Below are positions 16,833-26,063 of a stretch of DNA of 64,000 nucleotides, in pieces. The position numbers and the translations under genes are program-made. Every line of letters starts with the position of its first letter. The stretch's first letter is position 1. The notes under the pieces are model-generated. The model made no database searches. It was not told where the DNA came from and saw nothing but the letters and a program-made list of their open reading frames with translations. The stretch is from Microbacterium mangrovi (GTDB taxonomy: Bacteria > Actinomycetota > Actinomycetes > Actinomycetales > Microbacteriaceae). The stretch lies in assembly GCF_000802305.1 (NCBI RefSeq), contig NZ_JTDK01000012.1, positions 1 through 64,000 on the forward strand, written 5' to 3'.

Positions 16833-17644
16833 GAGGTTCCTTTCGGGACGGGAATGACGAGCGGAGTGGAGGTGAGCGGGTCCGGGATCACGCGCGCATC
16901 CAGAGCGAAGGCGTCGGCGAGGACCTTGGGGGTGATGACGTCGTCCGGGCTGCCCTGCGCGACGATGCGGCCGGCGCTCATGACGACGAGTTCGTCCGCG
17001 TAGCGGGCGGCGAGGTTCAGTTCGTGCAGGACGACGACCACCGTCGTGCCGCGCTCGCGGTTCATGCGGCGCAGCAGGTCCAGGACGTCGAGCTGATGCG
17101 TGAGGTCGAGGAAGGTGGTGGGCTCGTCCAGCAGCATGATGCGCGGCCGCTGGGCGAGGGCCATCGCGATCCAGGCGCGCTGGCGCTGGCCTCCGGACAG
17201 CTCCCCGATCGGGCGGTCGGCGAACTCGGTCATCGCCGTGGCCTCGAGGGCCTCGTCGACGGCGGCGGCATCCTCGTCGGTCCATCGCGCCAGCGCGCCG
17301 CGGTGCGGGTAGCGGCCGCGCGCGACGAGTTCCGCCACGGCGAGCCCCTCCGGGGCCGTGGGCTGCTGCGGCAGCATCCCGAGCGAGCGGGCCAGCCGAC
17401 GGCGCGGGATGCCGCGCACGTCGACGCCGTCGAGGGTGATCGTCCCGCCTTGCGCCGGGATGATGCGCGCCAGCGTCGACAGCAGCGTCGACTTCCCGCA
17501 CGCGTTCGCGCCGACGAGAGCGGTGATCTTGCCGGGCGCGACGTCGAGGTCCAGATCGGCGATGACGCGACGGTCGTGATATCCGGCGGCGAGGCCCCGG
17601 GCGACGAGGCGCGGCGCGTCGGCAGCGGAGGCGGAAGCGGTCAT
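16829..17644 (-). CDS. Ferric-siderophore ABC transporter ATP-binding protein
   Basis: FepC/FecE-type ATPase of 271 residues. Walker A is GANACGKST, with Ala-Cys in place of the common Gly/Ser residues. The LPQQPTAPEGLAVAELVARGRYPH Q-loop block is characteristic of siderophore ATPases, the signature is LSGGQRQRAWIAMALAQ, Walker B LLDEPTTFLDL, and the switch His is in LHELNLA. It overlaps the neighbouring genes by 4 bp on both sides. A ribosome site GAAAGGA precedes ATG 17644. Confidence 0.93.
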   Translation of the reverse strand: MTASASAADAPRLVARGLAAGYHDRRVIADLDLDVAPGKITALVGANACGKSTLLSTLARIIPAQGGTITLDGVDVRGIPRRRLARSLGMLPQQPTAPEGLAVAELVARGRYPHRGALARWTDEDAAAVDEALEATAMTEFADRPIGELSGGQRQRAWIAMALAQRPRIMLLDEPTTFLDLTHQLDVLDLLRRMNRERGTTVVVVLHELNLAARYADELVVMSAGRIVAQGSPDDVITPKVLADAFALDARVIPDPLTSTPLVIPVPKGTS

Positions 17645-18669
17645 GTGCGGCGTCCTTTCGCGAGGGTCCACAGGAGGTACGGTGCGCCGATCGCACCCGT
17701 CACGACGCCGACGGCGACCGGGGTCCCCGGGATCGCGAACTGGGCGACGAGGTCGGCGGCGCACAGCAGCAGCGCGCCCAGGGCCATGCTGGTGCCCAGT
17801 GACGCGTGCCCGCGCCCGATCACCGCGCGGGCGATGGCGGGCGCGCACAGTGCGATGAAGCCGACCGGCCCGATGACCGACGCCGCCGCGGCGGCGGGCA
17901 GGACCGCCACGAGGACGATGGCGACGCGGGCGCCGGAGACCCGTACGCCGAGCCCGGCCGCGGTCGCGTCGCCGAGCTCCAGGGCCGGCAGGGTGCGTGC
18001 GAAGACCGCGACGGCGATCACGGCGAGCAGCAGCATCCCGGCGACCGTGGCGGCATCCGTCCAGTCCACGGCGCCGATCGAACCGATGATCCACTGCAGG
18101 GCGTCCTGCGCCTGCTGCACCTGCGCGCGCTTGAGCAGGTACCCGATGACGGCCGAGCACAGGAACGCGATGCCCACCCCGGCGAGCACGAGCCGGTATC
18201 CGCCGTCCGACAGACGCCGGCCGAGCAGCAGCAGCACGCCCGCGACGACGAGTCCGCCGGCGAAGGCCGATGCGCTCACCGCCGCGCCGCCGGCGCCGAC
18301 CACGAGGGTCGCCCAGACGGCGCCCACGCTCGCGCCCCCGGAGATGCCGAGCAGGTCGGGGCTCGCCAGCGGGTTGCGCAGCAGGGTCTGCAGGAGCGCC
18401 CCGGACAGCGCGAACGCCGCGCCGCAGCCGAGCGTCACGAGCAGGTGGGGCATCCGCACCTGCAGCACGATGTACTCCTGCACGCGCGTGGCCTGCCCGG
18501 TGAGCGCCTGGAAGACCTCGCCGAGGGTCATCGGGAAGCCGCCGAGCATCAGCTCCAGGGCGGCGGCGACGACGAGCCCCGCGACGACGACGGCCGCCAC
18601 GGCAAGGGTCCGGCAACGGCCCGCGGCACGCACCCGCGCGTAGGCGCCCGTGGCGGTGACGGCGGTCAC
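17641..18669 (-). CDS. FecCD-type siderophore permease (second subunit)
   Basis: Polytopic membrane permease of 342 residues in the BtuC/FecCD family. LRNPLASPDLLGISGGASVGAVW is the hallmark block, followed by later WIIGSIG and GPVGFIALCAPAIARAVIG segments for ATPase contact. About nine to ten helices are visible. GTG 18669 overlaps the stop of the first permease gene by 4 bp. With its partner it forms the heterodimeric channel for ferric-siderophore import. Confidence 0.92.
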   Translation of the reverse strand: MTAVTATGAYARVRAAGRCRTLAVAAVVVAGLVVAAALELMLGGFPMTLGEVFQALTGQATRVQEYIVLQVRMPHLLVTLGCGAAFALSGALLQTLLRNPLASPDLLGISGGASVGAVWATLVVGAGGAAVSASAFAGGLVVAGVLLLLGRRLSDGGYRLVLAGVGIAFLCSAVIGYLLKRAQVQQAQDALQWIIGSIGAVDWTDAATVAGMLLLAVIAVAVFARTLPALELGDATAAGLGVRVSGARVAIVLVAVLPAAAAASVIGPVGFIALCAPAIARAVIGRGHASLGTSMALGALLLCAADLVAQFAIPGTPVAVGVVTGAIGAPYLLWTLAKGRRT

Positions 18670-19673
18670 AGGGCCACCGCCCTGCGGCGCAGCACGAGCG
18701 CGATCAGCATCGGCGCGCCGATGAACGCGACCACGAGGCCGGCCTCGACCTCGCCGGGCGGCGCGATGATCCGCCCGAGCGTGTCGGCCGTCAGCAGCAG
18801 AGCCGCGCCCAGCGGAGCCGACACCGCGACGATCCAGCGGTAGTCCGTGCCGGCGAGCGCGCGCGCCACGTGCGGCACGACGAGCCCCACGAACACGAGC
18901 GGACCGGCGATCGCCGTCGCCGACCCGCACAGGATCACGATGGCGATCACCGCCACCACGCGCGTGCGCTGCACGTTGTGTCCGAGACCGCGTGCCGTCT
19001 GGTCCCCCATCGCGAGCAGGTTCAGTCCGCCGGCGAAGGCGAGGGCGATGACGATGCCGACGGCGATGACCGGCGCCAGCGGCAGCGCCGTGGACAGGTC
19101 GCGCCCGGTGAGCGAGCCGACCGACCAGAACCGGTAGGCGTTGAACGCGGCCTGCTGGGTGGTGAGGATCAGCATCGACACACTGGTCAGCCCCGCGGTC
19201 ACCGCCGCTCCCGTCAGGGCGAGGCGCGCGGGCGACGCGCCCTGGGTGCCGGCCGATCCGATCCAGAACACCACGGCGGCCGCCGCCGCGGCACCGCCGA
19301 AGGCGAACCAGATGAAGCCCGCGGGCGACGTGATCCCCCACACGCTGATCGCGGCGAGCACCGCGACCGACGCGCCCGAGTTCACCCCGAGGAGGCCGGG
19401 GTCGGCCAGCGGATTGCGGGTAAGCCCCTGCATCACCGCTCCCGCGACGCCGAGAGCGGCGCCGGCCAGCAGGCCGATCACCGTGCGCGGCAGCCGCTGG
19501 GTGAGCACGACGATGTCGTCCGGCGCGGAGAGGTCCGGGTGCGCGAGCGCGTGCCAGACGTCCGCGAGCGGAACGGCGCGCGCCCCGACGGCGAGGCTCA
19601 GCCCGATCGCCCCGAGCGCGAGCAGGATCGACGCGGCCAGCACGAGGGCGGGCCGCACGGTGCGGGAGGTCAC
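18666..19673 (-). CDS. FecCD-type siderophore permease (first subunit)
   Basis: Membrane permease of 335 residues. The hallmark LTRNPLADPGLLGVNSGASVAVL is near residue 90, followed by FWSVGSLTGRD and GPLVFVGLVVPHVARALAG. GTG 19673 overlaps the stop of the siderophore-interacting protein by 4 bp, continuing the chain of coupled starts. It pairs with the next permease rather than acting alone, as judged from family practice. Confidence 0.92.
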   Translation of the reverse strand: MTSRTVRPALVLAASILLALGAIGLSLAVGARAVPLADVWHALAHPDLSAPDDIVVLTQRLPRTVIGLLAGAALGVAGAVMQGLTRNPLADPGLLGVNSGASVAVLAAISVWGITSPAGFIWFAFGGAAAAAAVVFWIGSAGTQGASPARLALTGAAVTAGLTSVSMLILTTQQAAFNAYRFWSVGSLTGRDLSTALPLAPVIAVGIVIALAFAGGLNLLAMGDQTARGLGHNVQRTRVVAVIAIVILCGSATAIAGPLVFVGLVVPHVARALAGTDYRWIVAVSAPLGAALLLTADTLGRIIAPPGEVEAGLVVAFIGAPMLIALVLRRRAVAL

Positions 19674-20641
19674 TGGCGTTCAGCCTGCCCGAGCCGCCAG
19701 TACCCCATGAAGGCGACGCGGCGACGGTCGATGCCGCACTCCTGCACGAGCATGCGGCGGATCCGCTTGACGGTCGCCGCCTCCCCGGCGATCCAGGCGT
19801 AGAAGTCGCCGTCGGCCGCGTCCGGGCTGTCCCACAGCGTCTCGGTGTCGACGTCGATGTCGGGCACGTCCTGCGCCTCGGCGGTGCGCGCGTCGTCGAG
19901 GTCGACCGCGCCGCGCGCCTCCCACGCGGTGACGGCGGCGGTGAGCGGGGCGCCGTGCGCGGCCGGACCGCGCGAGACGGTGGCGTGCGGATGCCGGTCG
20001 CGGGCGAGCCACGTCAGCCGCACACCGGCCGGCACGCGCACCGGGAGGATGTCGGCGGCCGACGGCACCTCGATGAAGGCGTCTCCGGCGGAGACGGTCG
20101 AGTCGAGGTCCTCCGCGAGCGACTCCAGGATGGAGCAGATGGCGGGTGCCGCGGTCTCGTCGCCGGCCAGCAGCACCCGGCGGGCCGGGCCGGGTCGCCA
20201 ATCCAGCCCGATCGCCCGGTCGGGGCTGCGCTCGTCCGGGCCGACGATCACGAGGTTCTGCCCCACGGACGCGGCCCACGCCCAGCGTCCGGCGGGACCG
20301 GCCGGGTCGTGCAGCACGAAGTCGACGGTGAGGCGCCGCGCGACGGGGTCGATCCCGCGGACCGTGTAGGTGCGGAACGGGTTGCGCCGCTCGTCGGGGA
20401 GGGCGCGCCAGCGCGCGTACCAGTCCCCCGCGCCGGCATCCTGCCCGATGTCGGTGACGGTGCCGTCGGCGTGCGGGAGCAGCACCTTGACGCGCTGATC
20501 GACGCCGGCAGTGCCGAAGTCGGTGAGGTCGGGGCCTTCGAAAGCGACGCGCACGAAGTGCGGCGTGAGACGGGTGACGTCGGCGACGGTGACGCAGTAC
20601 GGACGATAGCCGGGGCGCACGGAGGTCGAAGCGAGGGTCAC
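19670..20641 (-). CDS. Siderophore-interacting protein (ferric-siderophore reductase)
   Basis: Cytoplasmic FAD/NAD(P)H-dependent reductase of 323 residues in the SIP/ViuB family, which reduces imported ferric siderophores to free iron. The N-terminal FAD domain has RTYTVRGIDPVARRLTVDFVLH, a GPAGRWA segment contacts FAD, and the C-terminal SIP domain has YAWIAGEAATVKRIRRMLVQECGI. It leads a five-gene uptake operon. GTG 20641 lies 6 bases after a -10-like TAACCT that is embedded in an iron box, so the message is probably leaderless and repressed by DtxR/IdeR with ferrous iron. Confidence 0.92.
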   Translation of the reverse strand: MTLASTSVRPGYRPYCVTVADVTRLTPHFVRVAFEGPDLTDFGTAGVDQRVKVLLPHADGTVTDIGQDAGAGDWYARWRALPDERRNPFRTYTVRGIDPVARRLTVDFVLHDPAGPAGRWAWAASVGQNLVIVGPDERSPDRAIGLDWRPGPARRVLLAGDETAAPAICSILESLAEDLDSTVSAGDAFIEVPSAADILPVRVPAGVRLTWLARDRHPHATVSRGPAAHGAPLTAAVTAWEARGAVDLDDARTAEAQDVPDIDVDTETLWDSPDAADGDFYAWIAGEAATVKRIRRMLVQECGIDRRRVAFMGYWRLGQAERQ

Positions 20642-20645
20642 CCCT

Positions 20646-20664
20646 TTAGGTTAGCCTTACCTCA
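20646..20664. promoter_or_regulatory. DtxR/IdeR iron box
   Basis: The 19-base site TTAGGTTAGCCTTACCTCA matches the DtxR/IdeR consensus TTAGGTTAGSCTAACCTAA at 17 positions. The -10-like element of the operon on the minus strand (TAACCT, 20653-20648) lies inside the box, so repressor binding would block RNA polymerase directly. The rest of 20642-20711 shows nothing else clear. Confidence 0.88.
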
Positions 20665-20711
20665 CTCGATCCTCAAAACGGGTGCACCGGCGAACGATCC
20701 GCACCGTTGCG

Positions 20712-22112
20712 CTACCGGTCCGCGACGGCCCCCTCGGTGACCAGCCGCAGACCCGGGACGAACGCGAACAACGCGAGAGCGAGCGCCAGCGCGAAAACCG
20801 CCGGGAACCCGACGACCGCCGGCAGCGCCGTGAAGAGGATGCCCATGATCGCCGTCGCCGACGACGACCCGACGGCGTCGAAGATCGACAGCGCCGAGGA
20901 GTTGAAGCCCTGGTTCTGCGGCGTCGAGTACCGCAGCGTCAGCACACTGAGCCGGGGATACATGAGCCCCATGCCGGCGCCGGCGAACGCCCAACCGGTG
21001 ATCAGGACCGCAGGCGGCAGGTGCCACAGCGCGGTCGCGGTCGCCGCCGCCGTCGCGACGGCCAGGCCCGTCGAGCCGTACACGGCGATGCGCGTGGACC
21101 CGAGCCGCTCGCCGACCCGCCCCTGCACCTCGGAAGCCGCCCACCAGGTGATCGCGGAGGCGGTCAGTGCCAGGCCCGCCCATGCCGGGTCGAAGCCGTA
21201 GACGTCCACGAGCAGGTACGGGATGTACACCTCGGATCCGAACAGGGCGCCGGCGATCACCGCGCGCATGAGCACGACGCTCGGCAAGCCGCGGCGCGCC
21301 CGCAGCGTCCCGCGCGGAAGGAGCGGGAGTGCGGTCAGCAGCACCACGGCCAGCGCGACCGCCGCGACCACGGCCGGCAGCCAGGGCGCCACGTCGCGGG
21401 TCTCGCCCGCGAGGGTGAGCCCGAGTGCCCCGGCCGCGACACCGACGGCGCACCACAGGCGTCCTCCCGCCGATGCCGCGCGAGCCGCCGCGGCATCCTC
21501 CGCGCTCGGGTGCAGGTCGAGACCGCGCAGCGGGATCACGACGGCGACGTACGCGGCCGCGGTCAGCCCCGCGACGCCCAGGAACACCCACCGCCAGCCG
21601 ACGGACTGGGCGACCAGGCCCGCCGCGAACGGCCCGACGAACGACGGAACGATCCACGCCGCGGCGAACACCGCGAACAGGCGTCCGTGGAGCAACGACG
21701 GGTACACGCGCGCCACGACGACGTAGAGGGTCACGACCTGCCCGCCGACGCCGAAGCCCTGCAGCAGCCGGCCGATCACGAGCACGAGCATCGAGGGGGC
21801 GAATCCGGCCACCAGCAGGCCCGCGACGAACAGCACCACCGATGCCGTCAGCGGAACGAGCGGGTTCATCCGGTCGCTGAGCACCCCGGCGGCCACCATC
21901 CCGATCACGCTCGTGGCGAGCGTGCCGGAGAACGCCGCCGCGTACAGCGCCGCGCCGTTCAGCTCGGTGCTGATCACGGGCATGACCGTGGTGACCGCGA
22001 GCGACTCGATCGCGGCCAGGAACACCAGCGCCGTCGAGCCCAGCGTCACCCACAGGAATCGAGGACTCCAGATCGATGCGCTGTGCTCTCCGGTCGCCTC
22101 CGGCGCGGTCAT
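20712..22112 (-). CDS. MFS transporter
   Basis: Major facilitator protein of 466 residues with about 12-14 transmembrane helices. After IWSPRFLWVTLGSTALVFLAAIESLAVTTVMPVIS come an SDRMNPL loop typical of MFS motif A, GRLLQGFGVGGQ (motif B-like), and a final STPQNQGFNSSALS segment. This pattern fits drug or metabolite exporters. ATG 22112 overlaps the stop of the upstream MalY-like gene by 4 bp, so they are co-transcribed. It ends just before the iron-regulated promoter but shows no iron box of its own. Substrate unknown. Confidence 0.85.
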   Translation of the reverse strand: MTAPEATGEHSASIWSPRFLWVTLGSTALVFLAAIESLAVTTVMPVISTELNGAALYAAAFSGTLATSVIGMVAAGVLSDRMNPLVPLTASVVLFVAGLLVAGFAPSMLVLVIGRLLQGFGVGGQVVTLYVVVARVYPSLLHGRLFAVFAAAWIVPSFVGPFAAGLVAQSVGWRWVFLGVAGLTAAAYVAVVIPLRGLDLHPSAEDAAAARAASAGGRLWCAVGVAAGALGLTLAGETRDVAPWLPAVVAAVALAVVLLTALPLLPRGTLRARRGLPSVVLMRAVIAGALFGSEVYIPYLLVDVYGFDPAWAGLALTASAITWWAASEVQGRVGERLGSTRIAVYGSTGLAVATAAATATALWHLPPAVLITGWAFAGAGMGLMYPRLSVLTLRYSTPQNQGFNSSALSIFDAVGSSSATAIMGILFTALPAVVGFPAVFALALALALFAFVPGLRLVTEGAVADR

Positions 22113-23269
22113 CGGCCGATCAGGGCGCCGATGCGCCGGACGGCCTCGGTCAGCATCTCCGGCGAGCACCCCATGTTGATGCGGACGTGTCCTGCGCCCT
22201 GCTCCCCGAACATCGGCCCGAAGTTGAGGGCGACCTTCGCCTCGGTGAAGATCTTGTACGCCGGGTTGTCTCCCCACCCGAGCTCGGTGAGGTCGATCCA
22301 GGCGAGGTATCCGGCATCCGGCAGGCGATAGCGCGCACCCGGCACGTGCTCGGCCAGGAGGTCGGCGAGCAGACGGCGGTTCTCGTCGAGGCGCGCCAGC
22401 AGGCTGTCGAGCCAGGCATCCGACTCCGGGCTGAACGCCGCCACCGTGGCGATGGCGCCGAACAGGCCCGTGCGCCACTCGACCTCCTCGGGCATCGCCC
22501 GCACGATCTTCGCGTTGGCCTCCGACCCGGTGATCATCAGGGCGCACTTCAGGCCCGCGAAGTTGTAGGCCTTGCTGCCGGAGGTCACGACGAACCCCAC
22601 CTCGGCGGCCGCGTCGGATGCCGCCAGGAACGGGGTGAACTCCACGCCCGGCTGCACGAGGGGGGCGTGGATCTCATCGCTGACCACGAACCCCCCGTGG
22701 CGCTTCGCGATCTCGGCGAGGCCGGCCAGGCTCGCGCGGGAGTGCACGGTGCCGGTGGGGTTGTGCGGGTTGCACAGCAGGATCGCCCGCGCCCCGTCGG
22801 CGAAGGCGCGCTCGATCGCGTCCAGATCGAGCTCCCAGCCGATGCCGTTGTCCCGCAGCGGCACGTCGACCGCCTCGGCCTGCGCCTCCGGGATCGCGTC
22901 GAAGAACGGCGGGTAGACCGGCGTCGTCATGATCACGCGGTCACCGGGGCGCAGGATCGCCCGCATGACCTCGACGAGGCCCATGACCACGTCGCAGGTC
23001 CAGCGGATGCGCGCGGGGTCGACCTCCCAGCCGAACCGGCGCCGGGCGAACTCGACGAAAACCGGCGCGATCCCAGGGTCCGGCGGCGTGTAGCCGGTGT
23101 CTCCGAGCTCCACGGCGCGCATCAGCGCAGCCGTGATGGCCGGAGCCAGCGGGAAGTCCGTCTCGGCGACGAACAGGGGCAGGACGTCCTCCGGATAGCG
23201 CCGCCACTTCGTGCTCGATCGCTGTCGGAGCTGATCGATGGGCAGAGCTTCCAGGGGGATGACGGTCAC
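22109..23269 (-). CDS. MalY/PatB-type aminotransferase, probable cystathionine beta-lyase
   Basis: PLP enzyme of 386 residues (fold type I), resembling MalY/PatB C-S lyases that split cystathionine or other S-conjugates into a thiol, pyruvate and ammonia. The N-terminal WRRYPEDVLPLFVAETDFPLAPAI block, NPHNPTG near residue 170, SDEIHAPL, and PLP-lysine motif SGSKAYNFAGLKCA are diagnostic. GTG 23269 follows TAGGCT by 6 bases, so it is probably leaderless. Coupled to an MFS exporter, it may make a product that is exported. An ordinary aminotransferase role cannot be excluded. Confidence 0.87.
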   Translation of the reverse strand: MTVIPLEALPIDQLRQRSSTKWRRYPEDVLPLFVAETDFPLAPAITAALMRAVELGDTGYTPPDPGIAPVFVEFARRRFGWEVDPARIRWTCDVVMGLVEVMRAILRPGDRVIMTTPVYPPFFDAIPEAQAEAVDVPLRDNGIGWELDLDAIERAFADGARAILLCNPHNPTGTVHSRASLAGLAEIAKRHGGFVVSDEIHAPLVQPGVEFTPFLAASDAAAEVGFVVTSGSKAYNFAGLKCALMITGSEANAKIVRAMPEEVEWRTGLFGAIATVAAFSPESDAWLDSLLARLDENRRLLADLLAEHVPGARYRLPDAGYLAWIDLTELGWGDNPAYKIFTEAKVALNFGPMFGEQGAGHVRINMGCSPEMLTEAVRRIGALIGR

Positions 23270-23275
23270 CCATCG

Positions 23276-23281
23276 AGCCTA
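23276..23281 (-). promoter_or_regulatory. Leaderless -10 of the MalY-like gene
   Basis: On the minus strand TAGGCT is followed by CGATGG and the GTG start at 23269. No ribosome site is present. Confidence 0.5.
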
Positions 23282-23409
23282 TCGGCGCCTCCGTGCCCAG
23301 CGACCAGGCCGCACGGATGGAGGTGGATCGCACGGACGGCGGCCGATCCGGCGCCATCCAGCCCGCCATCCGTGAATCCGCCGGCCATCCGCACCGCGCG
23401 GCACGCGAA

Positions 23410-23443
23410 AACGCGCCCGCGGGCCGAAGCCTGCGGGCGCGTT
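23410..23443 (-). terminator. Terminator of the suf operon
   Basis: 11-base GC-rich arms (23410-23420 and 23433-23443) form a hairpin just after the sufT stop. On the minus strand the hairpin runs directly into TTTT, as expected of an intrinsic terminator. The rest of 23282-23453 shows no gene. Confidence 0.8.
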
Positions 23444-23453
23444 CACACGTGTG

Positions 23454-23783
23454 TCAGATGGCGAAGCCGAGCGCGCGCATCATGTCGCGACCGTCGTCGG
23501 TGATCCGCTCCGGACCCCACGGCGGCATCCACACCCAGTTGATGCGGAACTGCTCCACGACGCCGTCCAGGGCCTGGGCGGTCTGCTCTTCGAGCACGTC
23601 GGTGAGCGGGCATCCGGCCGACGTGAGCGTCATGTGGATGACGAGCGCATCGGTCTCGTCGTCCCAGGCCAGGTCGTAGATGAGACCCAGGTCGACGACG
23701 TTGATCCCCAGCTCGGGGTCCATGACGTCCTTGAGCGCCTCGGTGACCTCGTCGAACTTCTCCGGGGTGAGCGTCGCGGTCAT
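23454..23783 (-). CDS. sufT: DUF59/MIP18-type Fe-S assembly factor SufT
   Basis: Iron-sulfur cluster maturation factor of 109 residues. The DPELGINVVDLGLIY motif (about residues 22-36) and the conserved Cys58 in TSAGCPL define the MIP18/DUF59 family; the C terminus has WMPPWGPERITDDGR. It is the last gene of the suf operon. No ribosome site precedes ATG 23783. Instead TAGGCT, which begins at the sufC stop codon, lies 6 bases before it, so sufT may also have its own leaderless promoter. Confidence 0.9.
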   Translation of the reverse strand: MTATLTPEKFDEVTEALKDVMDPELGINVVDLGLIYDLAWDDETDALVIHMTLTSAGCPLTDVLEEQTAQALDGVVEQFRINWVWMPPWGPERITDDGRDMMRALGFAI

Positions 23784-23792
23784 GCGATCAGC

Positions 23793-24599
<807 letters not shown>

Positions 24600-24926
24600 T
24601 CAGATTTCTTTCTTCACAGCAGGATCGATGAGCACGTCGTCGCCGTCGATCGTGACGGCGAAGACCGGGACGGGCTCATACGCGGGGAGGTTGAGGGGCT
24701 TGCCGGTGGTGAGCGAGAACGCCGAGCCGTGCGCCCAGCATTCGATCGTCTCCCCTTCGACGAAGCCTTCGGCGAGCGAGATGTCGCCGTGCGTGCACAC
24801 ATCGCCGATGGCGTGCACCTCGTCGTTCGAGTCGCGCACGACGCAGATGGCCACGCCATCCACCTCGACGCGCAGCGCGGCGTCCTGCTCGAGCTCGCTC
24901 AGGGCGCAGACACGGGACGCGGTCAT
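24600..24926 (-). CDS. Rieske-type [2Fe-2S] ferredoxin in the suf operon
   Basis: Small soluble Rieske protein of 108 residues. The ligands are Cys44 and His46 (CTHGD) and Cys63 and His66 (CWAHGSAF), giving the C-x-H ... C-x2-H pattern. No membrane segment or oxygenase domain is present. It resembles ferredoxin subunits of dioxygenases, but its place between sufD and sufC, with a 4-bp overlap with sufD, is common in actinobacteria and suggests electron supply for cluster assembly. Confidence 0.9.
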   Translation of the reverse strand: MTASRVCALSELEQDAALRVEVDGVAICVVRDSNDEVHAIGDVCTHGDISLAEGFVEGETIECWAHGSAFSLTTGKPLNLPAYEPVPVFAVTIDGDDVLIDPAVKKEI

Positions 24927-26062
24927 GCCGCCGCTCCCCGGGCCAGCTCGACCTCGATGGTCTCGATCAGCTCAGCCTCGAGCTCGGGCAGGCCGATGCG
25001 CTGCACGATCTCGCTGAGGAAGCCGAGCACGACCAGGCGTCGCGCCTCGGGCTCGGGGATGCCGCGGGCCTGCAGGTAGAACAGCTGCTCGTCGTCGAAG
25101 CGGCCCGTGGCGCTGGCGTGGCCGGCGCCGCGGATGTCGCCCGTCTCGATCTCGAGGTTCGGGATCGACTCGGCGCGCGCACCCTCGGTGAGCACCAGGT
25201 TGCGGTTCGCCTCGTACGAGTCGGTTCCGACGGCGTCCGGGCCGATGAGCACGTCGCCGATCCACACGGTGTGCGCGGACGCACCCTGCAGGGCGCCCTT
25301 GTAGAGCACGTCGCCGGTGGTGTCCGGACCCTCGTGGAACAGGTACACCTGGCTCTCGAGGTGCTGGCCGGCGTCGCTGTACGCGATGCCGTACAGCTCC
25401 GCGCGCGAGCCCCGACCGGCAAGGCGCACGCTCGGGTTGACGCGCACGACCCCGCCCCCGAAGCTGGCCACGATGTGGCGCAGGGTGGCGTCGCGGCCGA
25501 CGACGGCCTGGTGGGCCGCCGCGTGCACGGCGTCGTCGGCCCACTGCTGGACGGTGACCACCTCGAGGTGGGCGCCGTCGCGCACGATGATCTCGACGTT
25601 CTGCGCGAGCTGCACGGTGCCGGTGTGCCGCAGCAGCACGGTGCCGTGGGCGTTGGGAAGCGCCTCGATCACGATGTGGTCGTGGCCGGTGCCGCCCTGG
25701 CCGGTCACGTCGATGACGACGGGAGCCTCGGGCTCGCCGTCGACCACGATGTGGCGCGCCGCCGCGGTCTTGGTCCAGGCGATCGCCGCCGGGCGGTCCT
25801 CGGGGGTGAAGACCTCGCCGCGCGGCGACTCGCCGACGGCGAGGGATGCCGCCTCGGCCCCGCTCACCGACACGCCGAAGGCGGATGCGTCGCCGGCGTT
25901 CCCGTCGAGGAGGGCCGCGATGCGGGCGAGGGGCGTGTGCCGCCAGTTGACCTCGCGCCCGGTGGGCGCGGCGAAGTCAGCGGGGTCGTACGAAGTCTTG
26001 CGCTCGGACCGGGTCTGGACCGGAACGAAGGTCGGCTCGGTCTCTACGTAGGTGGTCGTCAT
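24923..26062 (-). CDS. sufD: SufD, Fe-S scaffold subunit
   Basis: Scaffold protein of 379 residues that pairs with SufB. The beta-helix core includes VNPSVRLAGRGSRAELYGIAYSDAGQHLESQVYLFHEGPDTTGDVLYKGAL and the C-terminal FDDEQLFYLQARGIPEPEARRLVVLGFL block shared with SufB. The N-terminal helical region is short. It follows sufB after 1 bp and overlaps the Rieske gene by 4 bp. Confidence 0.94.
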   Translation of the reverse strand: MTTTYVETEPTFVPVQTRSERKTSYDPADFAAPTGREVNWRHTPLARIAALLDGNAGDASAFGVSVSGAEAASLAVGESPRGEVFTPEDRPAAIAWTKTAAARHIVVDGEPEAPVVIDVTGQGGTGHDHIVIEALPNAHGTVLLRHTGTVQLAQNVEIIVRDGAHLEVVTVQQWADDAVHAAAHQAVVGRDATLRHIVASFGGGVVRVNPSVRLAGRGSRAELYGIAYSDAGQHLESQVYLFHEGPDTTGDVLYKGALQGASAHTVWIGDVLIGPDAVGTDSYEANRNLVLTEGARAESIPNLEIETGDIRGAGHASATGRFDDEQLFYLQARGIPEPEARRLVVLGFLSEIVQRIGLPELEAELIETIEVELARGAAA

Positions 26063-26063
26063 C

